Shown: piece by piece, positions 16,183 through 25,177 of the stretch
Layout: each line of letters opens with the position of its first letter
Numbering within the stretch: the stretch's first letter is position 1
Source of the DNA: an uncultured Oscillospiraceae bacterium
Lineage (GTDB): Bacteria; Bacillota; Clostridia; Oscillospirales; Oscillospiraceae
Assembly: GCA_947589745.1 (NCBI GenBank)
Contig: CANQCS010000004.1
Coordinates: 1 to 64,000 of the forward strand
Direction: 5' to 3'
Length of the DNA: 64,000 bases
Notes under the pieces: generated by a model
The model's input: the letters and a program-made list of their open reading frames with translations, nothing else
The model's database searches: none
Told to the model about the DNA's origin: nothing
Position numbers and translations under genes: made by a program

Positions 16183-18141
16183 TCAGTAAATCCTCCGCCC
16201 CTTGTCGTCCGGGATGCCGCTGAGCCGGAAGAAGTAGCTGTTGATCACATCCCGCCACTCCCTGGCGTGCTCTGCCTGATGGACGAACCGGGGATGCATC
16301 CGCCGGTACGCGTCCTCCGGCAGCTTGCCCTCCAGGGACTCCACCATGCGCAGGAACCGCTCCGCGTCATCGGCCCCCTCGAAGTGGGTGTCGTAGATAT
16401 GCTGGATGACCGTCAGCCCGCTTTTCAGCACATGGGTGTAGGGCAGATGGTGGAAGAACAGCACCAGCTCCTCCGGGCAGGTCTCCAGGCTGGCGTACTC
16501 CGCCGCCAGGGCCGGGGCGTACTGGCCACAGTAGTTGGTGCCCCGGGCCGTGCGGTCCACGCCGATGCCGTTGCGGTCCGCCCGGTGGTAGGTGCCCCAC
16601 TTGGAGTACTCGTACCCGTCCACGCTGGGCCCGTAGTGCAGATGGGGATTCACCATCCAGCCGATGCCCAGGGGCGCGTTGTACTTCTCGTAGGTGTGCC
16701 AGGACTCCATGAGGATCTGGAGCAGCGTTTTCTCCACCTCCGGGCTCTGGCCGTAGGTCTGCCGCAGCCACTCCCGGGCGATCTCCTCCGCGGAGAGGGT
16801 GGTGTCATAGCTCAGCCGCCCGAAGCCGTACAGATTGGCGGCGGCCATGTCGTGACCGGTCCAGTTCTCGTCGTCGCCGGTGTTGGCCACCGCCGCCATG
16901 CCCTGCCTGGGCCCGGCGATGAGGGACGCCACCCGGCTGTCTCCCTCCCGGCACTTCAGGTCGGTGTCCAAAATCTCCTTGAACCAGGGGATGAGGTAGC
17001 ACACGTGCCGCTGCTGGCCGGTGTACTCCTGGGCCACCTGCACCTCCAAAATGCGGTTGGTGTGCCGCAGCCCGCCGAAGAGGGGGCTCACCGGCTCCCG
17101 GACCTGGAAGTCCATGGGACCGTTCTTGATCTGCAGGGTGACGTTGTCCCGGAACTTGCCGTCCAGGGGCATGAAGTTGTCGTACCCGGCCCTGGCCCGG
17201 TCCGTAACTCGGTCCCGCCAGTCCTGCTGGCAGTTGTAGACGAAGCACCGCCAGATGACCCGTCCGCCGTAGGGGGCGATGGCGTCGGCCAGCAGATTTG
17301 CCCCGTCGGCCTGGTCCCTGCCGTAGGCGTGGGGACCCGGCTGTCCCTCGGAGTCGGCCTTGACCAGGAAGCCGCCCAGCCCCGGCAGGCTGGCCCAGAT
17401 CTCCCCGGCCTTCTCCCGCCACCAGCGCTGGACCCCCTCGTCGAAGGGGTCCGCCGTCTCCAGCCCGCCCAGGTACATGGGCGCGGCGAAGTTGACGGAC
17501 AGGTACATCCGGATGCCGTAGGCGGCCAGGATCTCCTGGATCTGCCGCAGGGGCCCGTAGTACCGCTGGCTGATGAGCTCCACGGCGGCCCGGTGGACGT
17601 TGACGTTGTTGAGCACCACGCCGTTGATGCCCACCGACGCGGCCATGCGGGCATAGTCCACGGTCCGCTGCCCCACCAGCACCTGGTTATTCTTGAAGAA
17701 GAAGGACTGTCCGGAGTAGCCCCGCTCGATATCCCCCTCCAGGTTGTCCCAGTGGTCCAGGAGCCGCAGGTCGTTGGACGGCGCTTTCTCCTGGTCCAGC
17801 TCCAGCTCGTCCCAGCCGCACCAGGCCTGCTGCAATTCCCGCAGCAGGGCGAACACGCCGTACAGCGCCCCGGCCCCGTCGCCGCCCCGGATGGCGGCCC
17901 GTCCTCCGGCAGCGTGGAGGGCGTACCCTCCGGCGGGCAGGGCGGCGTCCACGGACAGGGTGATATCCGCCTCTCCGCCGCTCTCCGCCAGGGCCATCCC
18001 GTACAGCCCCTTCAGCCCCAGCGCCAGCTCCTTCCCGGCGCTGGCCCCCACGGGGCCCTCCATCAGGTTCCGAAGCGTCAGCGTCCGCCCCTCCGTGGAG
18101 CGGATCAGGGGATATTCCAGCCAGCATTTCGTGTAGTCCAT
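16183..18141 (-). CDS. GH67 alpha-glucuronidase
   Basis: Inverting enzyme that removes (4-O-methyl-)glucuronic acid from the non-reducing end of xylo-oligosaccharides. 652 residues, close to family length (about 680). Family signatures: GFLVKADSEGQPGPHAYGR (the Glu is the general acid), DGKFRDNV, QIKNGPMDFQVREP, WMVNPHLHYGPSVDGYEYS and GTYHRADRNGIGVDR. No signal peptide, so intracellular, as usual for GH67. ATG 18141 has GGAGG at 10 bp. Free glucuronate could enter the UxaC reaction, but no mannonate branch (uxuA/uxuB) is seen in the window. Confidence 0.96.
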   Translation of the reverse strand: MDYTKCWLEYPLIRSTEGRTLTLRNLMEGPVGASAGKELALGLKGLYGMALAESGGEADITLSVDAALPAGGYALHAAGGRAAIRGGDGAGALYGVFALLRELQQAWCGWDELELDQEKAPSNDLRLLDHWDNLEGDIERGYSGQSFFFKNNQVLVGQRTVDYARMAASVGINGVVLNNVNVHRAAVELISQRYYGPLRQIQEILAAYGIRMYLSVNFAAPMYLGGLETADPFDEGVQRWWREKAGEIWASLPGLGGFLVKADSEGQPGPHAYGRDQADGANLLADAIAPYGGRVIWRCFVYNCQQDWRDRVTDRARAGYDNFMPLDGKFRDNVTLQIKNGPMDFQVREPVSPLFGGLRHTNRILEVQVAQEYTGQQRHVCYLIPWFKEILDTDLKCREGDSRVASLIAGPRQGMAAVANTGDDENWTGHDMAAANLYGFGRLSYDTTLSAEEIAREWLRQTYGQSPEVEKTLLQILMESWHTYEKYNAPLGIGWMVNPHLHYGPSVDGYEYSKWGTYHRADRNGIGVDRTARGTNYCGQYAPALAAEYASLETCPEELVLFFHHLPYTHVLKSGLTVIQHIYDTHFEGADDAERFLRMVESLEGKLPEDAYRRMHPRFVHQAEHAREWRDVINSYFFRLSGIPDDKGRRIY

Positions 18142-18179
18142 GATGATTTTTCCTCCGCGCCCTCGGCGCACGGGTAATC

Positions 18180-18296
18180 ATACTTTTTCTTGAAAGAAAA
18201 AGTATCAAAAAGAACTTTACTCTCGCTACCGCAATTCTGCGATTCCTGCATCGGCCGCACGGTAACGATACATTCTTCTCGCTGAAAAAGCGCACA
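18180..18296 (+). repeat. Dispersed hairpin repeat, copy R6
   Basis: Full copy, forward, between the GH67 gene and the cysteine desulfurase gene. Stem ATACTTTTTCTT-ga-AAGAAAAAGTAT at 18180-18205; then AAAAGAACTTTA, CTCGCTACCGCAATTCTGCGA, shortened here to TCGCTACCGCAATTCTGCGA, and CCGCACGGTAACGATAC. The middle block has drifted. Last copy seen in the window. Confidence 0.85.
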
Positions 18297-18317
18297 AAGT
18301 CAATAGCAATCAGTATA

Positions 18318-19457
18318 TCAGCAAGCAGATATCACTTTTAGTAATCGCCAGGCAGCTTCTCCGCCGTCTCCCGCCTCATTGGCGGGACCGAAGGACAGCC
18401 GGATGGTACACACCGCGTCCCCAGCGCTGAGGCCCAGGGCCGTCAGCACGTGGGAGGGCTCCGGCGTCCCGCCGCTGTCGCAGGCCGCCCCGGCGGAGAC
18501 GCACACCCCCGCCATGTCCATGCGGTATACCAGCTCCTCCGCCTTCCGCCCGGGGACGGTGACGCTCACCAGCCCCGGCAGGCCCTCCGGCCCGCTGTGG
18601 AACCGCGCCTCCGGACACCCGGCCCGGAGCACACCGCAGAACTCCGCCGCCATCTGCCGGAGTGCCGCCGCCCGGTCCGGCAGCTCCCTGACCGCCGCCT
18701 CCAAAGCCGCGGCCATACCCGCGATGGAGGCCGCGTTCTCCGTGCCGCCCCGGCGGCCCGACTCCTGGTTCCCGCCGCAGATGAGGGGCCGCAGCGCCGC
18801 GCCCCGCCGGGCGTACAGGAACCCGATCCCCTTGGGCCCGCCGAACTTGTGGGCCGAGGCGGTGAGATAGTCGATCCCGGTCAGGTCCAGAGGGAGATGT
18901 CCCGCCGCCTGCACCCCGTCGCTGTGGAGCGGTATGCCCCGCTCCCGGCAGGCCGCGGCGATGGCGGCCATGTCCTGCACCGTCCCCACCTCGTTGTTGG
19001 CCCACTGGACGGACACCAGCCTTGGGGCCGTCCGCCCCAGCCGTTCCCGGAGCGCCGCCGGGTCCACCCGGCCCGCGCCGTCCACCGGCAGCAGCTCCGT
19101 CCGCAGCCCCAGGGGCTCCATGGCCCGGCAGGCGTTCAGCAGGGAGTGGTGCTCGATGGGCGTGGTGAGGATGGTGCCCCCCGCCAGCGCCGCGTTCCAC
19201 ACCGCCCAGGTGTTGCCCTCGCTGCCGCCGGAGGTGAAGTAGATCTCCTCACTGCGGCAGCCCAGGCAGGCCGCGATCCTCCGCCTCGCCAGCTCCACCC
19301 CCCGCCGGGCCTCCAGCCCCAGCCGGTACTGCCCGGAGGGATTGCCGAACCGCTCGTGCAGATAGGGCTCCATGGCCGTCAGGGCCTCCGGCCGCAGCGG
19401 CGCGGTGGCGGCGTGGTCGGCGTAGATGCGCCGCTGCTCTCCGCCCGGGGCCGTCAC
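18318..19457 (-). CDS. Cysteine desulfurase (NifS/IscS-like)
   Basis: PLP enzyme that takes sulfur from cysteine as enzyme persulfide for Fe-S or thio-modification pathways. 379 residues. Seen: IYADHAATAPL near 11, SGGSEGNTWAVW near 77, the PLP lysine Lys204 in SAHKFGGPKG, and the catalytic Cys326 in the loop SAGAACDSGG. GTG start at 19457 overlaps the stop of the GH2 gene as GTGA and has GGAGGAG within the end of that gene, so it is translationally coupled to a glycosidase, an unusual pairing. No IscU partner is adjacent. It could support MnmA (2.1 kb) or Fe-S enzymes such as the IlvD-type dehydratase, but this is speculation. Confidence 0.9.
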   Translation of the reverse strand: MTAPGGEQRRIYADHAATAPLRPEALTAMEPYLHERFGNPSGQYRLGLEARRGVELARRRIAACLGCRSEEIYFTSGGSEGNTWAVWNAALAGGTILTTPIEHHSLLNACRAMEPLGLRTELLPVDGAGRVDPAALRERLGRTAPRLVSVQWANNEVGTVQDMAAIAAACRERGIPLHSDGVQAAGHLPLDLTGIDYLTASAHKFGGPKGIGFLYARRGAALRPLICGGNQESGRRGGTENAASIAGMAAALEAAVRELPDRAAALRQMAAEFCGVLRAGCPEARFHSGPEGLPGLVSVTVPGRKAEELVYRMDMAGVCVSAGAACDSGGTPEPSHVLTALGLSAGDAVCTIRLSFGPANEAGDGGEAAWRLLKVISAC

Positions 19458-22400
19458 GGCTCTTTCTCCTCCGCCCCCGGCAGGAAGCGGAAGTCCTTGA
19501 AGTCGAACCGGCTGCCGGGCAGGAACAGGAACGTCACGTCCTGGACCCCGCGCACCGGCTCCAGGGCGAAGGTCTGCCCGCCCCAGTCCTCTTGTCTCGT
19601 AAACTCCACGATCCGCCGCTGCTCCACGCCGTCCCGGCTGAAGCAGATGTGGATGGAGTTGTTCTCCAGCCCCGTGCGGCCCCGGATGACGATTCCCCGG
19701 CAGCCCGCCTGGCCGAAGTCCAGGCCCCGGAACACCAGGGACACGTTGTTCCCGATGTCCAGCACCCCCCCGGCGCTCTTTTGGTAGCTGTCTCCGTAGA
19801 TCATGTCGCACTCCGCCGCCGCCAGGGTGTCCCAGGCCCGGCTGGCCCGGTGGAAGGTAAAGCCCTTGATGTGGACCTTGCTCTGCAATTCGATACCGAA
19901 GGTCTCCACCCCGGTGAGCTTCTCGTCCAGGGTGAACGTCTCCGGGTTGTACACGTTCCAGCGGGTGGGCTTGTGGTACACCCGCTCCCCGATCATCCGG
20001 CTCCCCTCAGCGTAGGGCACGCCCCTCCAGAATCGGATGGGCGTGGCCGCCCCGGCCAGCTCGAAGATGGGGATGGTCACGGTGTCGGACCCGCCGGGGC
20101 CGAAGTCCAGGTGCTCATAGGCCACCCAGCTCTGCCCGGTGCGGGACATGGACACGCCCCGCTCGTTGCCGTTGCCCACGTCCCCGAAGCTGGGGCCGTA
20201 GAGACTCCCGGAGATAAAGCCGTAGGGGTCCGGGTACATCCGGCCCATCCCTGTCACGTTCATCTCCAGCTGAGACAGCACCTGGAGGTGGTCCCCGCCG
20301 TTGGCGCAGCCGCACCGGACCCGGAAAGGCCCGTCGCCCAGGCCCGTCACCCGGACCCGGCGTCCGTCCAGCACCTCCAGCTTGGCGTAGGGCACCGTGA
20401 CGCCGCCGTCGTCGGTGAGCCGCCACTCCAGGGGGTAGTCCCCCGCGCCCGCCGGGCGCACCGCGGCGGTCACCTCCACGCTGGGCTCCTCCGCCGTCAG
20501 CTCCCGCCGCCGGGCGGTGAGCTCGATCTTCCGCACCGGCACGGTACCGTCCTCCACCGGCGGCAGCAGCGCCGGATAAACCACGGCCTCTCCGTCGAAG
20601 GGCTCCGTCTCCAGCGTGAGCCGCGCCGGGGCCAGTCCGGGGGAGGTGACCTCCACGGTGACGGGCCCCTGGCCCTTTCCTCCGGCCACCACCGCCAGCA
20701 GCTTGCCGGAGAACAGGCGGCGGCTGGTGGTCTTGTAGGGCTCGAAATCGGCGCTGTCGCCGTTGTCCAGGCCCAGCAGCTGCCCGGACCCGCCTACGGT
20801 GACGGTGATCCGGTTGTTGGCGTTCTTCACCTCATGGCCGTCCTGATCCAGTGCGGTGACGGTGAGGAATGTCAGGTCCTTTCCGTCTCCCGCCAGGGAC
20901 GTCCGATCGCAGGCCAGCGCCAGCGCCGCCGCATCCCCGAAGGAGTTCTCCACGTCCTCCGCGATGATGTTCCCATCCCCGTCATAGGCCGCGGCCCGCA
21001 GGGAGCCGGGGCAATAGGGGACCTGCCACACGGCGCAGCGGGTAGGGCCGTCCCCGGGCAGCTCCCGCCGCCCCTGGCTGACGCCGTTGACCCACAGCTC
21101 CACCGCCGGGGCGTTGGACACCGCGCAGACGTCGATGAGCTGTCCCTCATTGAAATCCCAGTAGGGGAAGACGTGGACCATGGGCTTCTGCTGCCAGTCC
21201 GTCCACCCCGCCTGATAGTGGTAGAAGGAATCTTTGGGGAAGCCCGCCGTGTCCACCTGGCCGAAGTAGCTGCTCTTGGTGTGGTAGGGGGTGGGCTCCC
21301 CGATGTAGTCAAAGCCGGTCCAGAGGAACTGCCCCAGGGTGAAGGGGCTCTCCCGGTCGGCGTTCAGGCAGAAGTCGATGTCCGGGGCCCCCCAGCTGGT
21401 CCGGCTGTTGCCCAGGCTGGAGCACTGGAGGTCGTCGTCCACCAGCAGGGGCTTGCTTCGGGGGAAGTGGTACACCCCCCGGCTCTGGACGATGGACCCG
21501 GTCTCGCTGCCGTAGATCACCCAGTCCGGGTGGGCGGCGTGGTGCTGGGCGTAGATGCGCTCGCCGTAGTTGTAGCCCACCACCTTGATGACGTCCGCCG
21601 CCTTCTGGGTGTTCTCCCAGGGCAGGTAGTTGGAGGCGAACGTGGGCAGGGCGTTGCCCAGGGGGTCGTGGACCAGCACCTCCTCCATCAGCTCTCCGGT
21701 GATGGCCGCGCCCTTCTTCCCGTCGGCGTGGGTGTCGTAGATCTCATTTCCGATGCTCCACAGGAGCACGCTGGGGTGGTTCCGGTCCCGGCGGACCCAG
21801 GCGGCGATGTCCCGCCGGTGCCAGTCCGCGAAGAACCGGCCGTAGTCGTACCGGTTCTTGCCCCGGTACCAGCAGTCAAAGGACTCGTCCACCACCAGCA
21901 TCCCCATCTCGTCCGTCAGCTCCAGCAGCTCCCTGGCGGGGACGGTGTGGCCGGTGCGGATGGCGTTAACGCCCATGTCCCGGAGAATTTCCAGCTGCCT
22001 CCTGGCGGCGCAGCGGTTGAACGCCGTGCCCAGGCAGCCCAGGTCGTGGTGCATCCCCGCGCCGTGGAGCACCACCTTCCGGTGGTTCAGCAGCAGCCCC
22101 TCCTCCGGCTCCAGCTCCACGGTCCGGCAGCCGAAGGTGGTGGACAGGGCGTCCACCTCCTGCCCGTTCCGGAGCAAGCTCACCTCCAGGCGGTAGCAGT
22201 AGCCGTCCCCCAGGTCCCATATGTGGGCCGTGGGCAGCTCCAGCTCCACGGACACGGAGCCGATCACCTTCTCGTCCCGGGCGTAGGTCTCCGTCTCCTC
22301 CTCCGATAGCACGGCGGCGTCCTCCGCCCACTCCCGGCGGCGGGCCAGGCGGTTGCCCTCCCGGGCCAGGACCCGGAACTCCACCTTACAGTCGTGGACG

Positions 22401-22957
22401 TCCTCCGGCTCCCACAGCCCGATCTCGGTGGAGGCCGCCACGGTCCAGCTGCCGTTGAGCCGCTCCCGGGCGGCCACGTACAGCCCCTGGGGCACCAGAT
22501 GGGTCGCCGGCATCCGCCACAGCTCCACCGGCCGGTAGAGCCCCGCCCCCGCGTACCAGCGGGAGTTGGGGTGGCGCAGCACACAGCGGACCAGCACCTC
22601 GTTCTCGCCCCCGGTGAGCAGCTCCGTCACGTCGAAGTGGAAGGAGGTATAGCCGTACTTCCACTCCCCGGCCAGGGTCCCGTTGACAAAGACCGCGGTG
22701 TCCATGTAGGCCCCCTCAAAAAAGAGGGCGGTGCGGTCCCCGGAATGTTTCACGTGAAACGCACGTTCCATTTCTTCGCCGCTCAGCACCCGGCGGTACC
22801 AGCCGGTGCCGTCAGCATAAAAGCCCCTGGTGCTCCAGATCATCCAGTCGTGGGGGATGGGCACCGGCTGCCAGACCGCCCGGTCCCGGTCCAGCTCCGT
22901 GCTCCCGGTGTCGTCCAGCCAGAACGTCCAGTCCCGGCAGAGGGGATATACTTCCAT
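19454..22957 (-). CDS. Large GH2 beta-galactosidase-type glycoside hydrolase
   Basis: 1167 residues, no signal peptide. Domain order: GH2 sugar-binding jelly roll (about 1-165), Ig-like domain (about 170-285), TIM barrel (about 290-600) with acid/base Glu405 in WSIGNEIYDTH and nucleophile Glu485 in YGSETGS, a DUF4982-like and bacterial Ig-like region (about 600-850), then two beta-sandwich carbohydrate-binding-like modules (about 870-1160). Activity may be beta-galactosidase, beta-glucuronidase or alpha-L-arabinopyranosidase; sequence alone does not decide. It has its own promoter at 23059-23087 and is coupled to the downstream desulfurase. A parS-like site lies within codons 66-71. Confidence 0.9.
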   Translation of the reverse strand: MEVYPLCRDWTFWLDDTGSTELDRDRAVWQPVPIPHDWMIWSTRGFYADGTGWYRRVLSGEEMERAFHVKHSGDRTALFFEGAYMDTAVFVNGTLAGEWKYGYTSFHFDVTELLTGGENEVLVRCVLRHPNSRWYAGAGLYRPVELWRMPATHLVPQGLYVAARERLNGSWTVAASTEIGLWEPEDVHDCKVEFRVLAREGNRLARRREWAEDAAVLSEEETETYARDEKVIGSVSVELELPTAHIWDLGDGYCYRLEVSLLRNGQEVDALSTTFGCRTVELEPEEGLLLNHRKVVLHGAGMHHDLGCLGTAFNRCAARRQLEILRDMGVNAIRTGHTVPARELLELTDEMGMLVVDESFDCWYRGKNRYDYGRFFADWHRRDIAAWVRRDRNHPSVLLWSIGNEIYDTHADGKKGAAITGELMEEVLVHDPLGNALPTFASNYLPWENTQKAADVIKVVGYNYGERIYAQHHAAHPDWVIYGSETGSIVQSRGVYHFPRSKPLLVDDDLQCSSLGNSRTSWGAPDIDFCLNADRESPFTLGQFLWTGFDYIGEPTPYHTKSSYFGQVDTAGFPKDSFYHYQAGWTDWQQKPMVHVFPYWDFNEGQLIDVCAVSNAPAVELWVNGVSQGRRELPGDGPTRCAVWQVPYCPGSLRAAAYDGDGNIIAEDVENSFGDAAALALACDRTSLAGDGKDLTFLTVTALDQDGHEVKNANNRITVTVGGSGQLLGLDNGDSADFEPYKTTSRRLFSGKLLAVVAGGKGQGPVTVEVTSPGLAPARLTLETEPFDGEAVVYPALLPPVEDGTVPVRKIELTARRRELTAEEPSVEVTAAVRPAGAGDYPLEWRLTDDGGVTVPYAKLEVLDGRRVRVTGLGDGPFRVRCGCANGGDHLQVLSQLEMNVTGMGRMYPDPYGFISGSLYGPSFGDVGNGNERGVSMSRTGQSWVAYEHLDFGPGGSDTVTIPIFELAGAATPIRFWRGVPYAEGSRMIGERVYHKPTRWNVYNPETFTLDEKLTGVETFGIELQSKVHIKGFTFHRASRAWDTLAAAECDMIYGDSYQKSAGGVLDIGNNVSLVFRGLDFGQAGCRGIVIRGRTGLENNSIHICFSRDGVEQRRIVEFTRQEDWGGQTFALEPVRGVQDVTFLFLPGSRFDFKDFRFLPGAEEKEP
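22746..22761. promoter_or_regulatory. parS-like ParB (Spo0J) binding site
   Basis: TGTTTCACGTGAAACG matches the widely conserved bacterial parS consensus TGTTTCACGTGAAACA at 15 of 16 positions, with the full 14-bp palindrome GTTTCACGTGAAAC intact. It lies inside the GH2 coding sequence, where it encodes FHVKH; parS sites inside genes are normal. Confidence 0.75.
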
Positions 22958-23058
22958 GTGATGTCCTCCATGGTGTCACTGATAGGCACAGGCCGGCCCT
23001 CCGCCCCGCAGAGGAACGGCCTCCGCCTATCATCATCTTTTCTCTGACAGTTCGCATC

Positions 23059-23087
23059 ATTATAGCCTACAAAGCAATCCTTGGCAA
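23059..23087 (-). promoter_or_regulatory. Promoter of the GH2-desulfurase operon
   Basis: Minus strand TTGCCA (23087-23082), 17-bp spacer, TATAAT (23064-23059), about 100 bp upstream of the GH2 start. Confidence 0.75.
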
Positions 23088-23170
23088 CGGTTTTTCCGCC
23101 GAAAAGCACACCGCAAACCGGGCTTTTTCCCAGTTTTTTCAGCGTTTTTCCAAAGGCCTCCAAGCAGAGA

Positions 23171-23198
23171 CGGGGCGGACGCAGAAGCGTCCGCCCCG
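23171..23198 (-). terminator. Stem-loop terminator of the solute-binding protein gene
   Basis: Perfect 12-bp stem CGGGGCGGACGC / GCGTCCGCCCCG with an AGAA loop (plus strand), 35 bp after the stop; the T-run is weak. Confidence 0.7.
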
Positions 23199-23232
23199 CT
23201 GATTGTCAGGTCTCTACGGTTTTACCGGGTGA

Positions 23233-25065
23233 TTACTTGCTGGCCTGATAAGCGTTGTTGTACATGTCGATGATGTTCTGGGCGTTCTGGCCCTGCAGAG
23301 CAGCCTGGAACTCATCCCACTTGGCGTCGATATCCTGATAGCCGTCCTGGTTCATGCAGAAGCGCAGGATCCAGGTCTCCAGCTCGGTCTTGAAGCCGGC
23401 GCCCCACATATTGACCATCTCGCTGTCGTCCTCCTCCAGAGGCACAGCGGGGGCCTGGGGACGCAGGGTGCGGTACTCGGCCATGCGGTCATAGAAGTCG
23501 CGCAGGTCGGCGGAGAAGGCGCTGGCCAGCAGCTCGCGGCTGCCGGAGTACATGTAGTTGCCGCCGGCGTAGCCCAGCTCGATACGCATATCGACCTGGT
23601 CGTCGCTGGTCTGGGGGATGGTCAGGCCGCCGCAGTAGTAGCCGGGAGTCAGGCTGTAGTTGCCATCGGCATCCACGGTGTAGGTCTCGCCCTCGACGCC
23701 CCACTTGGTCATGGTCAGGGCCTCGTCGGAGTAGAACAGCCAGTCAACGAAGCGCATGAGGCGGATGAACTCGCTCTCGCTCATGTCGTTCAGAGCGGAG
23801 GAGGAGATGCAGACGCCGCACTCCTTGCGGGAGTTGTCGTCCTGATAGCTGGTGGTGCCCATGGGCAGCAGGATCTCATAGAGCTCGTAGTTGCCGGCGC
23901 CCAGCTGCTCGGCCACGGCCTCGTCCTGCGCGACCAGCATGGAGCGGTTGGTGCCGATGAGGGCGGTCTTGCCGGTGTAGAACTTGCTGTCGGCCACGGT
24001 GTCGTCCTGAGTCCAGGTCTCGGGATCCAGGATGCCGTCCTTGACCATGCCCTGGACGACCTTCAGCATCTGCTTGAACTCGTCGGTGCCGGCGGACATC
24101 TTGAACTCGTCGGCGGCCTCGTCATAGTACAGGTCGGCGTTGTAGGTCAGGTTGCCCGCGGACCAGGTGCACTCGATGCCGTAGCTGTGGGCGATCAGGC
24201 GGAGCAGGTAGCCGCCGGTGCCGTAACCGGAGGTGGCGCCGCACCAACGGTCGGACCAGATGTAGTCGTTGGCGCCGATGATGCCCTGGGACACCATGTA
24301 CTCCTTGACGCCCTTCAGGACCTCGGCGAAGTCCTCCCAGGTCCAGGTCTTCTCCAGCTCGGTCACGTCATAGCCGGCCGCGTCGAAGAGGTCCTTGCGG
24401 ATGAGCAGGGAGTAGTCCTGCAGAGCGGTCTCCTTCAGGCCCTCCAGGCGGTAATACTTGCCGTCGGCCTGGCGGTTCAGGTCCACGTCGGCCTGCAGAT
24501 CGTACTTGTCGATCATGCCGGTGTAGTTGGGCATATACTGGACCCAGTCGGACACGGCCACGATGCCGCCGCCGTTGACGTACTGGGCGTCGCCGTACAT
24601 CTTGGGGATGATGTAGGGGGCGGTGCCGGCGTTGATGAGCAGGCCCACCTTCTCGCCGTAGCTGGCGTTGTTGACCTCGTTCAGATCCAGGCTGACATTG
24701 GTCATGTCAGTGATGGTCTTGAAGATACCGTCGGTCTTCCAGCTGTCCTTGATGGGATAGGCGTCATTGTCGTTGAACATGATGGTGTAGGTGAGGGGCT
24801 CGTCGGACTTGAAGGTGGCGCCGTAGGTGTAGCCCAGCTCCTCGTTGTAGAAGGTGCCGTCGCCGTTGTCCACGTCGCCGGGAGCGGGAGCCTGCTCCTC
24901 GCCGCCGCCGTTGTTGGCGCTGCTGTTGCTGCTGCCGCCGCTGTTGCCGCTGTTGCCGCTGTTGCCGCTGTTGCTGCTGCCGCTGTTGCCGCCGCCGCAG
25001 GCGACCAGGCTCAGAAGCATGACCAGCGCCAGGAGCATGCTGAGAAGTTTCTTGCTGGTTTTCAT
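23233..25065 (-). CDS. Extracellular solute-binding lipoprotein of a sugar ABC transporter (LplA type)
   Basis: 610 residues. The signal sequence MKTSKKLLSMLLALVMLLSL is followed by lipobox LVAC with Cys23, so it is lipid-anchored outside the membrane. A low-complexity Gly/Ser/Asn linker (about 24-56) leads to the binding domain, of the large family 1 type that pairs with LplB/YtcP permeases for complex oligosaccharides. Start ATG 25065 has TTGGAGGTAAAACG. It is the last gene of the permease group, a less common order. By context with GH67, GH3 and an esterase, the cargo is probably a decorated xylo- or arabino-oligosaccharide; inferred only. Confidence 0.92.
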   Translation of the reverse strand: MKTSKKLLSMLLALVMLLSLVACGGGNSGSSNSGNSGNSGNSGGSSNSSANNGGGEEQAPAPGDVDNGDGTFYNEELGYTYGATFKSDEPLTYTIMFNDNDAYPIKDSWKTDGIFKTITDMTNVSLDLNEVNNASYGEKVGLLINAGTAPYIIPKMYGDAQYVNGGGIVAVSDWVQYMPNYTGMIDKYDLQADVDLNRQADGKYYRLEGLKETALQDYSLLIRKDLFDAAGYDVTELEKTWTWEDFAEVLKGVKEYMVSQGIIGANDYIWSDRWCGATSGYGTGGYLLRLIAHSYGIECTWSAGNLTYNADLYYDEAADEFKMSAGTDEFKQMLKVVQGMVKDGILDPETWTQDDTVADSKFYTGKTALIGTNRSMLVAQDEAVAEQLGAGNYELYEILLPMGTTSYQDDNSRKECGVCISSSALNDMSESEFIRLMRFVDWLFYSDEALTMTKWGVEGETYTVDADGNYSLTPGYYCGGLTIPQTSDDQVDMRIELGYAGGNYMYSGSRELLASAFSADLRDFYDRMAEYRTLRPQAPAVPLEEDDSEMVNMWGAGFKTELETWILRFCMNQDGYQDIDAKWDEFQAALQGQNAQNIIDMYNNAYQASK

Positions 25066-25177
25066 CGTTTTACCTCCAATGATGATTATTTTTGTCCCCG
25101 CCCCGGGCGGGTCCCGCCCGGAGACGGAGAAACAAACGGGTGTGGAATGGGGTCTTTCCTTCAGAAGGCCAGGGGCA

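Noticed and set aside
19458..19811. Upstream extension of the cysteine desulfurase frame across the GH2 gene end, considered as a fusion or frameshift
   Set aside because: The GH2 frame is intact here, the extension is a shadow, and the GTG at 19457 has its own ribosome binding site.
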